In this document: positions 1 through 8,998 of the stretch, one piece after another | Position numbering within the stretch: the first letter of the stretch is position 1 | Layout of the letters: each line of letters begins with the position of its first letter | NCBI RefSeq assembly: GCF_000376825.1 | Contig: NZ_AQXW01000004.1 | Coordinates: forward strand, 682,001 to 746,000 | Length of the DNA stretch: 64,000 nucleotides | Origin: Demetria terragena DSM 11295 | Lineage (GTDB): Bacteria; Actinomycetota; Actinomycetes; Actinomycetales; Dermatophilaceae | Direction: 5' to 3' | Translations under genes and position numbers: made by a program | The notes under the pieces: model-generated | Told to the model about the DNA's origin: nothing | Databases searched by the model: none | Seen by the model: the letters and a program-made list of their open reading frames with translations, nothing else

Positions 1-1079
1 CTGTAGCGAGAGATGCGCGCGGTGCCCGTGTCCACGACGTATCGAATGCCTGGCACGGTCAGCGACGTCTCGGCCACGTTGGTAGCCAGCACCACTCGCC
101 TCCCGCTGTGCCGACTAAACACGCGGTGCTGCTCCGCCGCGGACAACCGTGCAAAAAGTGGGAGGATCTCGGTCTGCGGAAGGCGCAGTCCTTCGAGCGC
201 CTCGGCGGCGTCCCGAATCTCTCGCTCGCCAGAGCAGAAGACCAGGATGTCCTCGGGCTGACCGTCGGCCCGCGCCTCGGTCCACAACTCCTCGACCGCC
301 TCGATGATGCCTGTCACCTGGTCGATATCGACCTCCGCCTCGCCCTCGTCGCGTACGAGCGGTCGATAGCGCACCTCGACCGGGAAGGTTCGGCCTGAGA
401 CTTCGATAACCGGCGCCGGAATACCTTGCTGCGCAAAGTGATTCGCAAACTTCTCGGGGTCGATCGTCGCTGAGGTCACGACGACCTTGAGATCTGGTCG
501 ACGTGGGAGAAGTTGTTTGAGGTACCCCAGGATGAAATCGATATTGAGCGAGCGCTCGTGTGCCTCGTCAATGATGATCGTGTCGTAGCGACGTAGGTCG
601 CGATCTCGGCGCATCTCCGACAACAGGATGCCGTCGGTCATGACCTTCAGGAGCGTGTCGCGCTGTGCTTGCTCGGTGAACCGAACTTGATAGCCCACCT
701 GCTGCCCGAGCTCGACGTCGAGTTCTTCGGCGACCCGTTCAGCCACCGACCGCGCAGCGATGCGGCGAGGCTGGGTGTGCCCAATCATTCCATCGATACC
801 GCGCCCCAGTTCGAGGCAAATTTTCGGTAGTTGGGTCGTCTTTCCCGATCCGGTCTCCCCCGCCACCACCACGACCTGGTGATCTCGGATCGCGGCTTTG
901 ATCTCCTCGCGAGCCGCCGAGACCGGCAACTCCTGCGGATAGGTCAGCGTCGGCACCAACCCCAGGCGGCGGGTACGCCGCTCCTCCCGCTGCTGCGGCG
1001 TCTCCTGTCGCGGCCGCTGCGGACGCCGACGCCGCCCACCACGTGGTGGTGGGCGGCGATCGGACGCAGAAGCAGACAC
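1..1079 (-). CDS. hrpA: ATP-dependent RNA helicase HrpA, N-terminal part (gene runs off the left edge)
   Basis: DEAH-box helicase of the HrpA family, which remodels RNA-protein complexes and collided ribosomes. About 360 residues are visible of a protein that is usually near 1300. An Arg/Pro-rich N-terminus is followed by Walker A (GETGSGKTTQLP), the phrase HTQPRRIAARSVAER, the DEAH box inside IIIDEAHERSLNIDFILGY, motif III (SAT) and the start of the C-terminal RecA fold (ATNVAETSLTVPGIRYVVDTG). The order is that of bacterial HrpA. The GTG at 1079 is chosen because a purine-rich GAGAG lies about 10 nt upstream; another in-frame GTG at 1106 is possible. Family assignment is secure; the start is not. 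Confidence 0.93.
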   Translation of the reverse strand, partial: MSASASDRRPPPRGGRRRRPQRPRQETPQQREERRTRRLGLVPTLTYPQELPVSAAREEIKAAIRDHQVVVVAGETGSGKTTQLPKICLELGRGIDGMIGHTQPRRIAARSVAERVAEELDVELGQQVGYQVRFTEQAQRDTLLKVMTDGILLSEMRRDRDLRRYDTIIIDEAHERSLNIDFILGYLKQLLPRRPDLKVVVTSATIDPEKFANHFAQQGIPAPVIEVSGRTFPVEVRYRPLVRDEGEAEVDIDQVTGIIEAVEELWTEARADGQPEDILVFCSGEREIRDAAEALEGLRLPQTEILPLFARLSAAEQHRVFSRHSGRRVVLATNVAETSLTVPGIRYVVDTGTARISRY

Positions 1080-1156
1080 GGTTGCAGATTCTCTCAGGTC
1101 AGGCACCGTCGACGACACCGAGATTGGCGCGCCCCACCCCGTCGGGTCGCGGCTCA

Positions 1157-1184
1157 GGGTCTCGACAAGCTCGACCGGCGTAGG
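1157..1184. repeat. single copy of the palindromic GGTCTCGACAAGCTCGACC repeat
   Basis: The sequence GGTCTCGACAAGCTCGACC followed by GGCGTAGG matches the heads of units in the array at 17887-18349 and the inverse of the copy at 43421-43469. It lies just after the metY stop codon, a typical place for a REP-like element at an mRNA 3' end. Confidence 0.8.
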
Positions 1185-1185
1185 G

Positions 1186-2508
1186 TCAGCCCTTGGCGGC
1201 TGCGAATCCCTGCTCAAGGTCGGCCAGGATGTCATCGATGTGCTCGATACCCACGGCCAGTCGGACCAGTCCGGGAGTCACCCCAGCGGCCAGCCGGTCC
1301 TCGTCGCCGCCCTGGCTGTGCGTCGTCGACGCCGGGTGAATCACGAGCGAGCGCACGTCACCGATATTGGCCACGTGGGAGTGCAGCGTGACCCCTTCGA
1401 CAAATTTGCGTCCGGCCTCAATCCCTCCCGCGATCTCGAACGAGATGACTGCGCCAGCGCCGCGTGGTGCGTACTTTTGTGCCCGCTCGTAGTTGTCGCT
1501 CTCCGGCAGCGATGCCCAAATGACCTTCTCGACCTGCGCGTGCCCCTGGAGGAACTCGGCCACCTTCGCGGTGTTCTCCAGATGACGGTCGATCCGAAGG
1601 CTCAAGGTCTCGATGCCTTGGGCGATGAGGAAAGCGTCGAACGCCGAGGACGCCGGGCCCAAGTCACGAAGCAACTGCACCCGCGCCTTGAGAATGAAGG
1701 CGAGGTTGGCGCCGAGCGGACTGCCCACACCGAGGTCGCGGGCATAGACGAGCCCGTGATAGCTCTCCTCGGGCGTGTTGTAGTTCGGGAACTTCTCGGG
1801 GTCCTTGGCGTAGTCGAAGGTGCCGCCGTCGACGATGACCCCAGCGATGGTGGTGCCGTGGCCGCCGAGGTACTTGGTCGCGGAGTGCACCACGATGTCG
1901 GCGCCGTGCTCCAACGGGCGGGTGACATACGGCGTCGCAATGGTGTTGTCGATGACGAGGGGTACGCCCACCTCATGGGCAACCGCAGCCACGCCTTCGA
2001 TATCCAACACCTCGCTCTTGGGGTTGGCAATCGACTCGCCAAAGAACAACTTGGTGTTGTCCCTCGCCGCGGCACGCCACGACTCCGGGTCGTTGGGGTC
2101 CTCGACGAACGTCACCTCGATGCCGTACTTCGGCAGGGTGTACTTCAAGAGGTTGAATGTGCCGCCATACAGCGATGGGCTGGCCACGACATGGCTCCCC
2201 GCCTCAGCGATGTTGAGGATCGCGATCGTCTCAGCGGCTTGACCGCTGGCGACCAACAGGGCACCGACGCCGCCTTCGAGGCTCGCGACACGCTGCTCGA
2301 CGGCATCGTGCGTCGGGTTCATCAATCGCGAATAGATGTTGCCGAACTCCTTGAGCCCGAACAGGTTTGCGGCATGCTCAGTGTCATTGAACACATACGA
2401 CGTCGTCTGATAGATCGGGAGGGCTCGCGCGCCCGTCGTGGGGTCGGGCGCTTGGCCGGCGTGGATCTGGCGCGTCTCGAAAGACCAGTTGGGAGTGGTG
2501 TCAGTCAT
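1186..2508 (-). CDS. metY: O-acetylhomoserine aminocarboxypropyltransferase (sulfhydrylase)
   Basis: PLP enzyme of the Cys/Met metabolism family that makes homocysteine from O-acetylhomoserine and sulfide (methionine synthesis by direct sulfhydrylation). The 440 residues open with a typical MetY N-terminus ([12 protein letters not shown], then IYQTTSYVF). The PLP lysine is K212 in [10 protein letters not shown], and the end is [11 protein letters not shown]-like ([18 protein letters not shown]). An upstream extension to 2637 is rejected because it would start inside the riboswitch; the ATG at 2508 has AAGGAG 8 nt upstream. The SAM-IV riboswitch 80 nt upstream fits repression by S-adenosylmethionine. 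MetX is not adjacent in this window. Confidence 0.95.
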   Translation of the reverse strand: MTDTTPNWSFETRQIHAGQAPDPTTGARALPIYQTTSYVFNDTEHAANLFGLKEFGNIYSRLMNPTHDAVEQRVASLEGGVGALLVASGQAAETIAILNIAEAGSHVVASPSLYGGTFNLLKYTLPKYGIEVTFVEDPNDPESWRAAARDNTKLFFGESIANPKSEVLDIEGVAAVAHEVGVPLVIDNTIATPYVTRPLEHGADIVVHSATKYLGGHGTTIAGVIVDGGTFDYAKDPEKFPNYNTPEESYHGLVYARDLGVGSPLGANLAFILKARVQLLRDLGPASSAFDAFLIAQGIETLSLRIDRHLENTAKVAEFLQGHAQVEKVIWASLPESDNYERAQKYAPRGAGAVISFEIAGGIEAGRKFVEGVTLHSHVANIGDVRSLVIHPASTTHSQGGDEDRLAAGVTPGLVRLAVGIEHIDDILADLEQGFAAAKG

Positions 2509-2533
2509 GGCGAACTCCTTCACGAGATCGGGT

Positions 2534-2560
2534 GCGCCACTAGCACAGCACCAGTGGCGC
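2534..2560 (-). promoter_or_regulatory. hairpin between SAM-IV aptamer and metY start
   Basis: Perfect 8-bp stem (GCGCCACT / AGTGGCGC) with an 11-nt loop, placed between the aptamer and the ribosome-binding site. It has no U-tract. It could be the expression platform acting on translation, or a U-less terminator; which one is not decidable by eye. Confidence 0.55.
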
Positions 2561-2589
2561 TGCGGGTTCGAGGAGACTCTTGCCCGCGC

Positions 2590-2697
2590 TTGCCGGCGGA
2601 CTCCGTACGCCACCGACCGGGTCTGCTCCCGGGGCACCCCACCGCGGTGGAGGGTTGCCGACCAGCGAGCCGGGACTTGACGCTGGTGCTCTTGACC
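2590..2697 (-). promoter_or_regulatory. SAM-IV riboswitch controlling metY
   Basis: Read on the minus strand, the leader contains GGTCAAGAGCACCAGCG, a CCAGCG/CGCTGG stem whose loop holds CCCGG, the conserved CGGCAACCCTCCACCGCGG, then GGGGTGCCCCGGG and a GACC that can close the outer helix with the first GGTC. The loop CCCGG and the later CCGGG can pair as the pseudoknot that marks SAM-IV. SAM-IV is an actinobacterial class placed upstream of sulfur-amino-acid genes, which agrees with metY just downstream. Ends are approximate. Confidence 0.9.
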
Positions 2698-2763
2698 TAC
2701 CGGCAGCCTACGTCAGCGGAGAAGTCCGCGAGAGCCCCGATCTTGCGATGCGGAACGCCGCGA

Positions 2764-3999
2764 CTAGAGCAGTTGGGCCACGGCGTGGATGAGTAATCCC
2801 ACGAGCCCGCCGACCACGGTGCCGTTGATGCGGATGAACTGCAGGTCCCGTCCCACCATGAGTTCGATGCGACGGGAGGCCTCCTGGCCATCCCATCGCG
2901 CCACCGTTTGGCTGATCAACGTGGAGATCTCGCGCCCGTGCGCCTGAACGACATATCCCGCAGCATCCAGCATGCGTTGGTCGATTGCGGCCCGTAGTTC
3001 TGTGTCTCGGACGACTCGGTCACCCAGGTCGGCCAAGATGACGGCAAGCCGCGCGCGCAGTGGCCCGTCTGGATCACCCAGCGCCTCGACCACGGTGTGC
3101 TGGGCCGAGGTCCAGACGGCCAGCAGTCCGTCGTGAACATCCGGGTGCTCCAGCAGCCTCTCCTTCAGTGCCTCGGCCCGTTCCATTGTGCTGGGATCGT
3201 GCTGCAGGTCGCGGGCTAGTTGAGCTAGAAGGTCATCAAAGGCCCGGCGCGCGGGGTGGTCTGCCTGGTCTCGAATGTCGGCCAACCAGGCCATCATCTC
3301 CACATAAAGCCGGTCGATGACGGCATCGTCCAACCATCTGGGAGACCACGACGGGGCGCGCGTACCAATAATCCCGGCGATCACCGCCTTATTTGTGCCT
3401 GCCCAGGTGTGCACCTCGCGAATGCTGAGGTCGACGAGCCCGTGATGGGAACCGTCGTTCAGGATGCCTTCGAGCAGGCTGCCAACCAAGGCGCTCGAAG
3501 GTTCGCGCGCGAGACGCGGCAGCATAAATCCGGTAAGAAGTGTCCGCACTTCATCATCGCGAATGGACCCCACCGCATGGGCTAGCGTCGGCGCGGCCTC
3601 GTCGACGACATACCGCGCGTGGGCGGGATCGCGTAGCCATTCGGCTCCGCGCAAGGGAATCTGCGCCTGCTGGACTCGCTCTTGCACGATCTCCGGCCGC
3701 AGGAAGTTCTCCGTGACGAAGTCTTCCAGGCTGGCGCCAAGCTGATCCTTCTTCCGTGGGATCAGCGCGGTGTGTGGCACCGGGATGCCGAGCGGGTGAC
3801 GGAAAAGGGCCGTCACGGCGAACCAATCCGCGATGGCGCCCACCATCGCCGCCTCGGATGCGGCATTCACATAACCCCACACGCCGTCCCTGCCGTGGGT
3901 CAACGCAAAGATGACGGCAGCGAGGACGAGGAGGCCGGTGGCCACCACCCGCATCCGGCGCAGGGCTCGTCTACGCGATTCGTCTGGCAGCCCTTCCAC
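2764..3999 (-). CDS. DUF445 family membrane protein
   Basis: A 411-residue protein with the DUF445 signature near its N-terminus (GAIADWFAVTALFRHPLGIP, then HTALIPRKKDQLGASLEDF). A hydrophobic segment lies at about residues 18-36 and another at the extreme C-terminus (VVGGLVGLLIHAVAQLL), with a long, mostly helical region between, so both ends are likely to be membrane-anchored. Molecular function is unknown for the family. The GTG start follows 6 nt after the stop of the lipoprotein gene upstream, with GGAAGGCGAAG before it, so the two are probably cotranscribed. Confidence 0.9.
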   Translation of the reverse strand: MEGLPDESRRRALRRMRVVATGLLVLAAVIFALTHGRDGVWGYVNAASEAAMVGAIADWFAVTALFRHPLGIPVPHTALIPRKKDQLGASLEDFVTENFLRPEIVQERVQQAQIPLRGAEWLRDPAHARYVVDEAAPTLAHAVGSIRDDEVRTLLTGFMLPRLAREPSSALVGSLLEGILNDGSHHGLVDLSIREVHTWAGTNKAVIAGIIGTRAPSWSPRWLDDAVIDRLYVEMMAWLADIRDQADHPARRAFDDLLAQLARDLQHDPSTMERAEALKERLLEHPDVHDGLLAVWTSAQHTVVEALGDPDGPLRARLAVILADLGDRVVRDTELRAAIDQRMLDAAGYVVQAHGREISTLISQTVARWDGQEASRRIELMVGRDLQFIRINGTVVGGLVGLLIHAVAQLL

Positions 4000-4005
4000 C
4001 AGGCG

Positions 4006-4719
4006 TTACTTCGCCTTCCAGGCCAGGGCGGCTTCACCTGAGGCGTAGTTGTCATTGAAAAGGAGCGCGTAGTCTTCCAACTTGGCGCCAGCCGGAACGG
4101 CGAAGGCCACCTTCTTGGAGATTGAGTCACCCGGCTTCAAGGTCGTAACGGAGAGCTGATCGCTCGGTTTCATCACCTTCGAGAGAGTGTCTGGCTGACA
4201 GGCCTCATCAGACTTGTCGACCATTCCGAACGCCAACTTCGTGGTGATGAAAGCCCCCTCCGACGCGACCATCTTCAAGGTCACGGGGTAGATCACGGTC
4301 TGCATCCCGTCGCCGGGAAAGAAGTTGTCGCCACCGGCGGTGTCAATCGTGGGCTCCCCGAATGAGATTTCGGCTTCGCCCCTTCCGATATCGGCCTTCG
4401 CCCGCTGAGTCGTGTTCAGCGGCTTCGCCTCGACCTCTTCCTTTTCCATTCGGTAGGTCGACTCGTTCTTGCAGGCTTTCCCGCTTTCCTCTCCGCTCCC
4501 ACTCTCCTCGGGGCTCGCGCTGCCGCTGTCCTCGGATGGGGACTCCGCGGGCGCAGAAGTTGCTTCGCTCGTGGCGTCGGGGTCCACGGTCTGCGCAGCA
4601 GACGAGGTGGGCGACGTCGGCGGGGCCGCCGTCGGAGCAGAGTCCTGACAGGCCGACAGAGCGAAGGTAGCCAACAGTGCCGGGACGACAAGAGCCTTCG
4701 TCGAACGTGAGCGATTCAT
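4006..4719 (-). CDS. secreted lipoprotein, copy 3 of a tandem paralog family
   Basis: A 237-residue predicted lipoprotein: signal peptide with lipobox LSAC (residues 21-24), then a low-complexity Thr/Ser/Pro/Ala/Glu linker (about 26-80), then a folded domain. The domain ends with PGDSISKKVAFAVPAGAKLEDYALLF-type text, which resembles the C-terminal strands of DUF4352-like extracellular immunoglobulin-like domains; that likeness is by eye only. Two cysteines in the mature domain (in GKACKNE and EACQPDT) recur in both paralogs and may pair. Function unknown; probably anchored on the outer face of the membrane. Confidence 0.8.
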   Translation of the reverse strand: MNRSRSTKALVVPALLATFALSACQDSAPTAAPPTSPTSSAAQTVDPDATSEATSAPAESPSEDSGSASPEESGSGEESGKACKNESTYRMEKEEVEAKPLNTTQRAKADIGRGEAEISFGEPTIDTAGGDNFFPGDGMQTVIYPVTLKMVASEGAFITTKLAFGMVDKSDEACQPDTLSKVMKPSDQLSVTTLKPGDSISKKVAFAVPAGAKLEDYALLFNDNYASGEAALAWKAK

Positions 4720-4738
4720 CTTGGTCCTCGAGGATTGA

Positions 4739-4763
4739 GTGCGGCAACCATCCGCTGCCGCAC
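4739..4763 (-). terminator. hairpin between lipoprotein genes 2 and 3
   Basis: An 8-bp perfect stem (GTGCGGCA / TGCCGCAC) with a 9-nt loop lies about 110 nt past the stop of the middle lipoprotein gene. There is no T-tract, so a role as terminator is only a suggestion. Confidence 0.3.
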
Positions 4764-4871
4764 GAACATCTTAAAGCCAGCATGCGATGCCGTGGGAACC
4801 TGAGCCGCGACACTGGCGGACGACGACGGAGTCCGCCGTGAAAGTGGTCTCCGCCCGAATCCGGGCGTCGC

Positions 4872-5576
4872 CTACTTCGCCCTCCAGGCCAGTTCAGCCT
4901 TTCCCTCACTGTAGTTCTGGCTGTAGACGAGCGAATACTTGCTCAGGTCAGCGCCGGCCGGAATGGCAAAGCCGACCTTGCCACTGATGGCATCGCCCTG
5001 TTTAAGAATCTCGACCGGGATCTCGTCGCTACTGGGCACCACCGCGTTGCCGACATCTCGCTTGCACGGCCGATCCGAGGGATCAGTGAGCCCGAAGTGC
5101 AGCTCGGAGATGACATAAGATCCGGTCACGGCCTTGACGGTCACCGGGTAGATCGCCACCTGGAAGCCGTCGCCCGGGAAGAACGAGGTGCCGCCGGAGG
5201 TGTCCACGGTCGGCTTGCCGAAAGACACCTGGGCCTCTCCTTCGCCCTGCTCCTTCTTAATAGTCTGCGGCTCGGACAGTGGCTTTGGACTCACATCTCC
5301 CCGCTCCAGCTTGAACAGATCCGTGGACTGGCACTCGCCACTCGACCCGCTCGACGACGCCTCAGGGGTGGTCTCCTCCGAGGGTGACGAAGAGGTTGAT
5401 TCCGAGGGCTCAGCCGTGGGCGCGGCCGTCGTGGGAGCGGCACTCTGGGGAGCAGCGCTGCTCGCCGGCGCCGATGGCGGCGCAGCGGTCGGCGCAGCAT
5501 CCTGGCACGCCGTCAGTACGAGGGTCGCTAGCACAGCAGGAACAACAGCGACAGTCTTAGATCGCACAATCTTCAT
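4872..5576 (-). CDS. secreted lipoprotein, copy 2 of a tandem paralog family
   Basis: A 234-residue lipoprotein, paralogous to both neighbours along its whole length. Its lipobox is LTAC, followed by QDAAPTAAPP, a long Ser/Pro/Glu linker, and the domain with FGKPTVDTSGGTSFFPGDGF and VIYPVT-like strands (AIYPVTVKAV) shared by all three. The start is set at the ATG at 5576 because GGAAGGGAAG precedes it and the signal peptide then has normal length; an upstream in-frame start would add a non-signal extension. The gap to the gene before is 46 nt, so cotranscription is likely. Confidence 0.8.
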   Translation of the reverse strand: MKIVRSKTVAVVPAVLATLVLTACQDAAPTAAPPSAPASSAAPQSAAPTTAAPTAEPSESTSSSPSEETTPEASSSGSSGECQSTDLFKLERGDVSPKPLSEPQTIKKEQGEGEAQVSFGKPTVDTSGGTSFFPGDGFQVAIYPVTVKAVTGSYVISELHFGLTDPSDRPCKRDVGNAVVPSSDEIPVEILKQGDAISGKVGFAIPAGADLSKYSLVYSQNYSEGKAELAWRAK

Positions 5577-5622
5577 GATGGCTTCCCTTCCTTGCTGAGG
5601 TCTGGAGACGCGGGGTTGTCCC

Positions 5623-6339
5623 TTACTTGGCCTTCCAGGCATGTTCTGCCTTGCCTGAGCTGTAGTCGCTGGCGAAGAGCAGTGAGTAGTCCTCCAACTT
5701 TGCTCCCGCCGGAATAGCGAACGCGATCTTCTTTGACATCGTGTCGCCCGGCTTCATCACCTCGACCGGGACTTGATCAGCACGCGACACGACTGCTGCC
5801 AAGGTGTCCTGATCGCAGGGGTTGTCTTGTGCGTCTACGAGGCCAAGGCTCAACCTGGTTGAGATGAAGGAGCGCCCGCCCGTCATCTTGATCGTGACGG
5901 GATAGATCACCGTCTGCATGCCCTCACCGGGGAAGAAGGTGTCACCACCGGAGGTATCGATGGTTGGTTTTCCGAAAGAGACCTCAGCTTGGCCGTCACC
6001 ACTCCGGTAGTTGACGGTCTGGACGGCATCCTGCGGCTTGGCCTCGGCGCCCTCCTTCTTGAGCGTGAAACTTCCCCGGCCGTTACACGTGGCCCCCGAA
6101 TTTTCCTGTTCCGACGTCGACGAGGTTGAGCTCGATGATGACTCAGATGGAGTCTCCTCTGAGGACGGCGAGGAACTTGACTCCGATTGCTCGGCCGTCG
6201 GATCTGCGGTCTGGGACGCGGTCGGTGAGACAGGCGTCGGCGGCGCCGCGGTCGGCGCAGCATCCTGGCAAGCCGTCAAGGCGAGCGCCGCGAGCACTGC
6301 GGGAACAGCGAGGGCCCTCTTCGATTGCGCGATATTCAT
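5623..6339 (-). CDS. secreted lipoprotein, copy 1 of a tandem paralog family
   Basis: A 238-residue lipoprotein and first of the three in transcription order. Signal peptide with lipobox LTAC, then QDAAPTAAPP exactly as in copy 2, then a Ser/Thr/Glu-rich linker and the shared domain (FGKPTIDTSGGDTFFPGEGM, then TVIYPVTIKM; end PAGAKLEDYSLLF). GGAAG lies 8 nt before the ATG. The near-identical signal and lipobox regions and diverged linkers suggest gene duplication followed by drift of the linker. Function unknown. Confidence 0.8.
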   Translation of the reverse strand: MNIAQSKRALAVPAVLAALALTACQDAAPTAAPPTPVSPTASQTADPTAEQSESSSSPSSEETPSESSSSSTSSTSEQENSGATCNGRGSFTLKKEGAEAKPQDAVQTVNYRSGDGQAEVSFGKPTIDTSGGDTFFPGEGMQTVIYPVTIKMTGGRSFISTRLSLGLVDAQDNPCDQDTLAAVVSRADQVPVEVMKPGDTMSKKIAFAIPAGAKLEDYSLLFASDYSSGKAEHAWKAK

Positions 6340-6447
6340 CGTGGCTTCCTTCGTGAAATTAAGGCGACAGTCTCCCCCGCCGCACGGTCAGTATGGGACT
6401 ACGACGGACCGAACACGTCCTCGGTTCCACAAATCGGTGACACATTG

Positions 6448-6987
6448 TTAGTGAACTTCGCGGACGACCCACATCTCGGCCGTTCCATCCGGGCGATCAG
6501 CCGCCACAAACTCTCGCTCGCCCTCAGCTGCCGGGATGCCCTGCGCGTGCGCCGCGGTATTGATCGCCGATGCAACCCGATCCCAGACCGACGCGCCCTG
6601 GGGAAACCCCATCTCCCACGTGAACTCGTCCACACCAATCACGGTTCGGTCCTCCAGCAGGTGCGCGCGGACGAGCGGATGTGACCCGTCGATCTCCACC
6701 ACCAGGACGCCAGGCTCGGGACGCACATCCGTCACTCGATCATCGGAGCCCGCGACATGGGCGATGAGTTCGCCCGCGCGTTGGGGATCGGTGTTCAGCG
6801 TCAAGGTGCGGCCCATCATGGCCACGTGTTTGGACGCCGGGCGCGCGGTGGCCGCTCGACCAAAATTGCCCTCCAGGGCGCGATCGCGTACCCGCTGCTG
6901 GGTGCCCGTGACGCGGCCTTTGATGAAGAACCACACCACCGAAAGCACCACCACGAGCAGCAAAATAAGGCCAATGTTGCGAAACAC
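6448..6987 (-). CDS. hypothetical protein with one N-terminal membrane helix
   Basis: About 179 residues. One strongly hydrophobic segment at residues 4-19 (IGLILLLVVVLSVVWFF) is followed by a basic stretch, which implies an N-out/C-in anchor, and a soluble domain of mixed alpha/beta composition. No known motif was recognised. A longer reading frame extends upstream to 7194, but it overlaps the divergent gene and is arginine-rich junk; the GTG at 6987, six nt after AAGGAG, gives a normal membrane protein. The first of two adjacent GTG codons (6990) is an alternative. Confidence 0.65.
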   Translation of the reverse strand: MFRNIGLILLLVVVLSVVWFFIKGRVTGTQQRVRDRALEGNFGRAATARPASKHVAMMGRTLTLNTDPQRAGELIAHVAGSDDRVTDVRPEPGVLVVEIDGSHPLVRAHLLEDRTVIGVDEFTWEMGFPQGASVWDRVASAINTAAHAQGIPAAEGEREFVAADRPDGTAEMWVVREVH

Positions 6988-7061
6988 CACACGCTCCTTG
7001 TGTCGAGATAGACCACCAGTATCGTCGGCACCACACCAGCAACACGCACGAGAGGCATGAG

Positions 7062-7739
7062 ATGAGCAGCGACCGCTCGATCCGCGGCGCCTACTTCGAG
7101 GCTCACTATCCGCCCGACCCCACCACCTTCGCTGGCACGGTGATGACCCGCGTGGCAGTCGCCCTCGATACTCGTGACGCGCTGGTGGAAGCATTCACGC
7201 CAGTAGCGGCCGACATGTCGACATATTTTCCAGGCGAGTCCGATCTGACGCCTGCCCACGTCGCCCACCTGGTCGATTCGGTGATTGCCGACCACAACGA
7301 CGTCGTACGCCATCCCTCCCCCGACGCGATCCGCCTGCTCGACGCGCTCGACGGATTTCCCACAGCCGGCCTGGCCATCTCCTTCGGCGCCGGACGGGAC
7401 GCCGCCGAAGCCGTGCAGACCGTGATGACCACCGTCGGACACTCAATCGAGCTTGGCGCCGACATCAAGGGATACGTCTTTGCCACTGCCAACGACGCCG
7501 CCGAGTTGATCCTTGAAGGCCAACTGCGACTGACGTACGGAATCTTCGCCGAGAGTGGAATCGACCTCGGCGAGGCCGCACACCGAGTCCGCGAGGTGTT
7601 GGACAGACAGGGACTACCCGTCTTGGCACATGACGACGAGGCGCAGCAGGTGCTCATCGGGCCACTGCTCTACGAGGTGCCCTATCACGGCCACCGACTG
7701 CACGAATATGCCGAGCCGGAGCCCGACACAGACCACTAA
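7062..7739 (+). CDS. hypothetical protein, soluble, family not recognised
   Basis: A 225-residue protein without signal peptide or membrane segment. Codon use and amino-acid composition are those of a real gene, with a Thr/Ala/Asp-rich, mostly helical sequence. The best landmarks are GFPTAGLAISFGAGRDAAEAV near the middle and VLIGPLLYEVPYHGHRLHEYAEPE at the end. GAGAGG lies before the ATG. It is divergent from the small membrane protein and its stop codon overlaps the end of serA by 4 nt. No function is proposed. Confidence 0.75.
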   Translation: MSSDRSIRGAYFEAHYPPDPTTFAGTVMTRVAVALDTRDALVEAFTPVAADMSTYFPGESDLTPAHVAHLVDSVIADHNDVVRHPSPDAIRLLDALDGFPTAGLAISFGAGRDAAEAVQTVMTTVGHSIELGADIKGYVFATANDAAELILEGQLRLTYGIFAESGIDLGEAAHRVREVLDRQGLPVLAHDDEAQQVLIGPLLYEVPYHGHRLHEYAEPEPDTDH

Positions 7740-8998
7740 CCGTCGATGACCCGCAACCGAATGGTCTCCGGCATGGCTCGCAACTCATCGAGCACGCCGT
7801 CGGACAACCCGGTCGACACGTCGGTCACCACATAGCCCGTCTGCGCGCGGGTATTGAGCATCTGGCCGTCGATGTTGACCTCGTGCTGCGCCATCACGCT
7901 GTTGACCTTGGCCAGCACCCCAGGAGTATTCACGTGAAAGTGAATCAGGCGCCGCTCGCCGCCCCGGGACGGCAAGTTGAGCGAGGGCATGTTGACGTTG
8001 AGTGTCGTCGTGCCGTGCAGAACGTAGTCGCGCAACTTGCCGGCCACGAAGCGACCGATGTCCTCCTGGGCTTCCTCGGTCGACCCACCAATGTGCGGGG
8101 TGAGCACGACGTTGGGGATGCCCTGCAGTGGGGAGGCAAAAGCGTCTCCCCGACGCTTTGGCTCATCCGGAAAGACATCGACAGCGGCGCCAGCGATGTG
8201 ACCCGACAGAAGATTCTCCCGAAGGGCTTGGTAGTCGACCACGAAGCCGCGCGAAAGATTGAGGAACAGGGACCGTCGGCGCATCCGGGCAAACTGCTCG
8301 GCGCCAAAGAACCCGGCATTGCCGTCCCGGCCATCAACGTGAAGGGTGATGACCTCGGCCACCTCCAGCAACTCGTTGAGACTGGAGCACCGAGTGGCGT
8401 TGCCGAGGGACAACTTGTCATCGGTGTCGTAGAAGTAGACCTGCAAGCCCAACATCTCGGCCACCACGGACAGTTGAGAGCCGATGTTGCCGTAGCCGAC
8501 GATGCCCAGCTTGCGGCCGCGGATCTCATGACTGCCCTTGGCGTTCTTGTCCCACACGCCTTCGTGCAGCGAACGGTCTTTTTCGGTGAGCCGTCGCGCC
8601 ATCAGAATGATCTCGGCGATCGCCAACTCCACGACCGATCGGGTATTGGAGAAGGGTGCGTTGAATGCGGGGATGCCCCGACTCGCGGCCGATGCGAGGT
8701 CGATCTGATTGGTGCCGATACAGAACGCGCCGATCGCCTTCAGATCAGGTGCGTGGTCGAGGACCCGGTCGGTGATCTCGGTCTTGGATCGAATCCCGAC
8801 GAGGTCGACGCCTGCGATGGATTCGATCAGTTCGTCCTCGCTCAACGCACCAGACCGCGTCTCGACATCGACACCGGCCTCTGCCAGGAGTCGCTCGGCC
8901 AGTGGGTGGACGCTTTCCAGAAGTAATGCCTTCACAGGCGGCATTGTCTCAACAGGGCCGCTCGCACCCTCAGGGGTGTCCGCGAGACGGAAGGTCAT
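7736..8998 (-). CDS. serA: D-3-phosphoglycerate dehydrogenase
   Basis: First step of serine synthesis: 3-phosphoglycerate to 3-phosphohydroxypyruvate with NAD+. The sequence is the short, E. coli-like form with one C-terminal ACT domain: IGAFCIGTNQIDL, the NAD loop LGIVGYGNIGSQL, substrate/catalytic segments NLSRGFVVD and LTPHIGGSTEEAQEDIG, and an ACT domain (RLIHFHVNTPGVLAKVNSVM) that probably binds serine. The ATG at 8998 gives 420 residues and overlaps the gene upstream by 29 nt; the internal ATG at 8944 (402 residues) fits the family length equally well. Neither has a strong ribosome-binding site. Confidence 0.92.
   Translation of the reverse strand: MTFRLADTPEGASGPVETMPPVKALLLESVHPLAERLLAEAGVDVETRSGALSEDELIESIAGVDLVGIRSKTEITDRVLDHAPDLKAIGAFCIGTNQIDLASAASRGIPAFNAPFSNTRSVVELAIAEIILMARRLTEKDRSLHEGVWDKNAKGSHEIRGRKLGIVGYGNIGSQLSVVAEMLGLQVYFYDTDDKLSLGNATRCSSLNELLEVAEVITLHVDGRDGNAGFFGAEQFARMRRRSLFLNLSRGFVVDYQALRENLLSGHIAGAAVDVFPDEPKRRGDAFASPLQGIPNVVLTPHIGGSTEEAQEDIGRFVAGKLRDYVLHGTTTLNVNMPSLNLPSRGGERRLIHFHVNTPGVLAKVNSVMAQHEVNIDGQMLNTRAQTGYVVTDVSTGLSDGVLDELRAMPETIRLRVIDG

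Noticed and set aside
1240-2796. 518-codon open frame on the plus strand
   Set aside because: Shadow of metY and its riboswitch on the opposite strand, with no domain logic; high-GC codon bias leaves long antisense frames open.
4343-4909. 188-codon minus-strand frame across two lipoprotein genes
   Set aside because: Out-of-frame shadow of the lipoprotein coding region, arginine- and glycine-rich, and without a ribosome-binding site.
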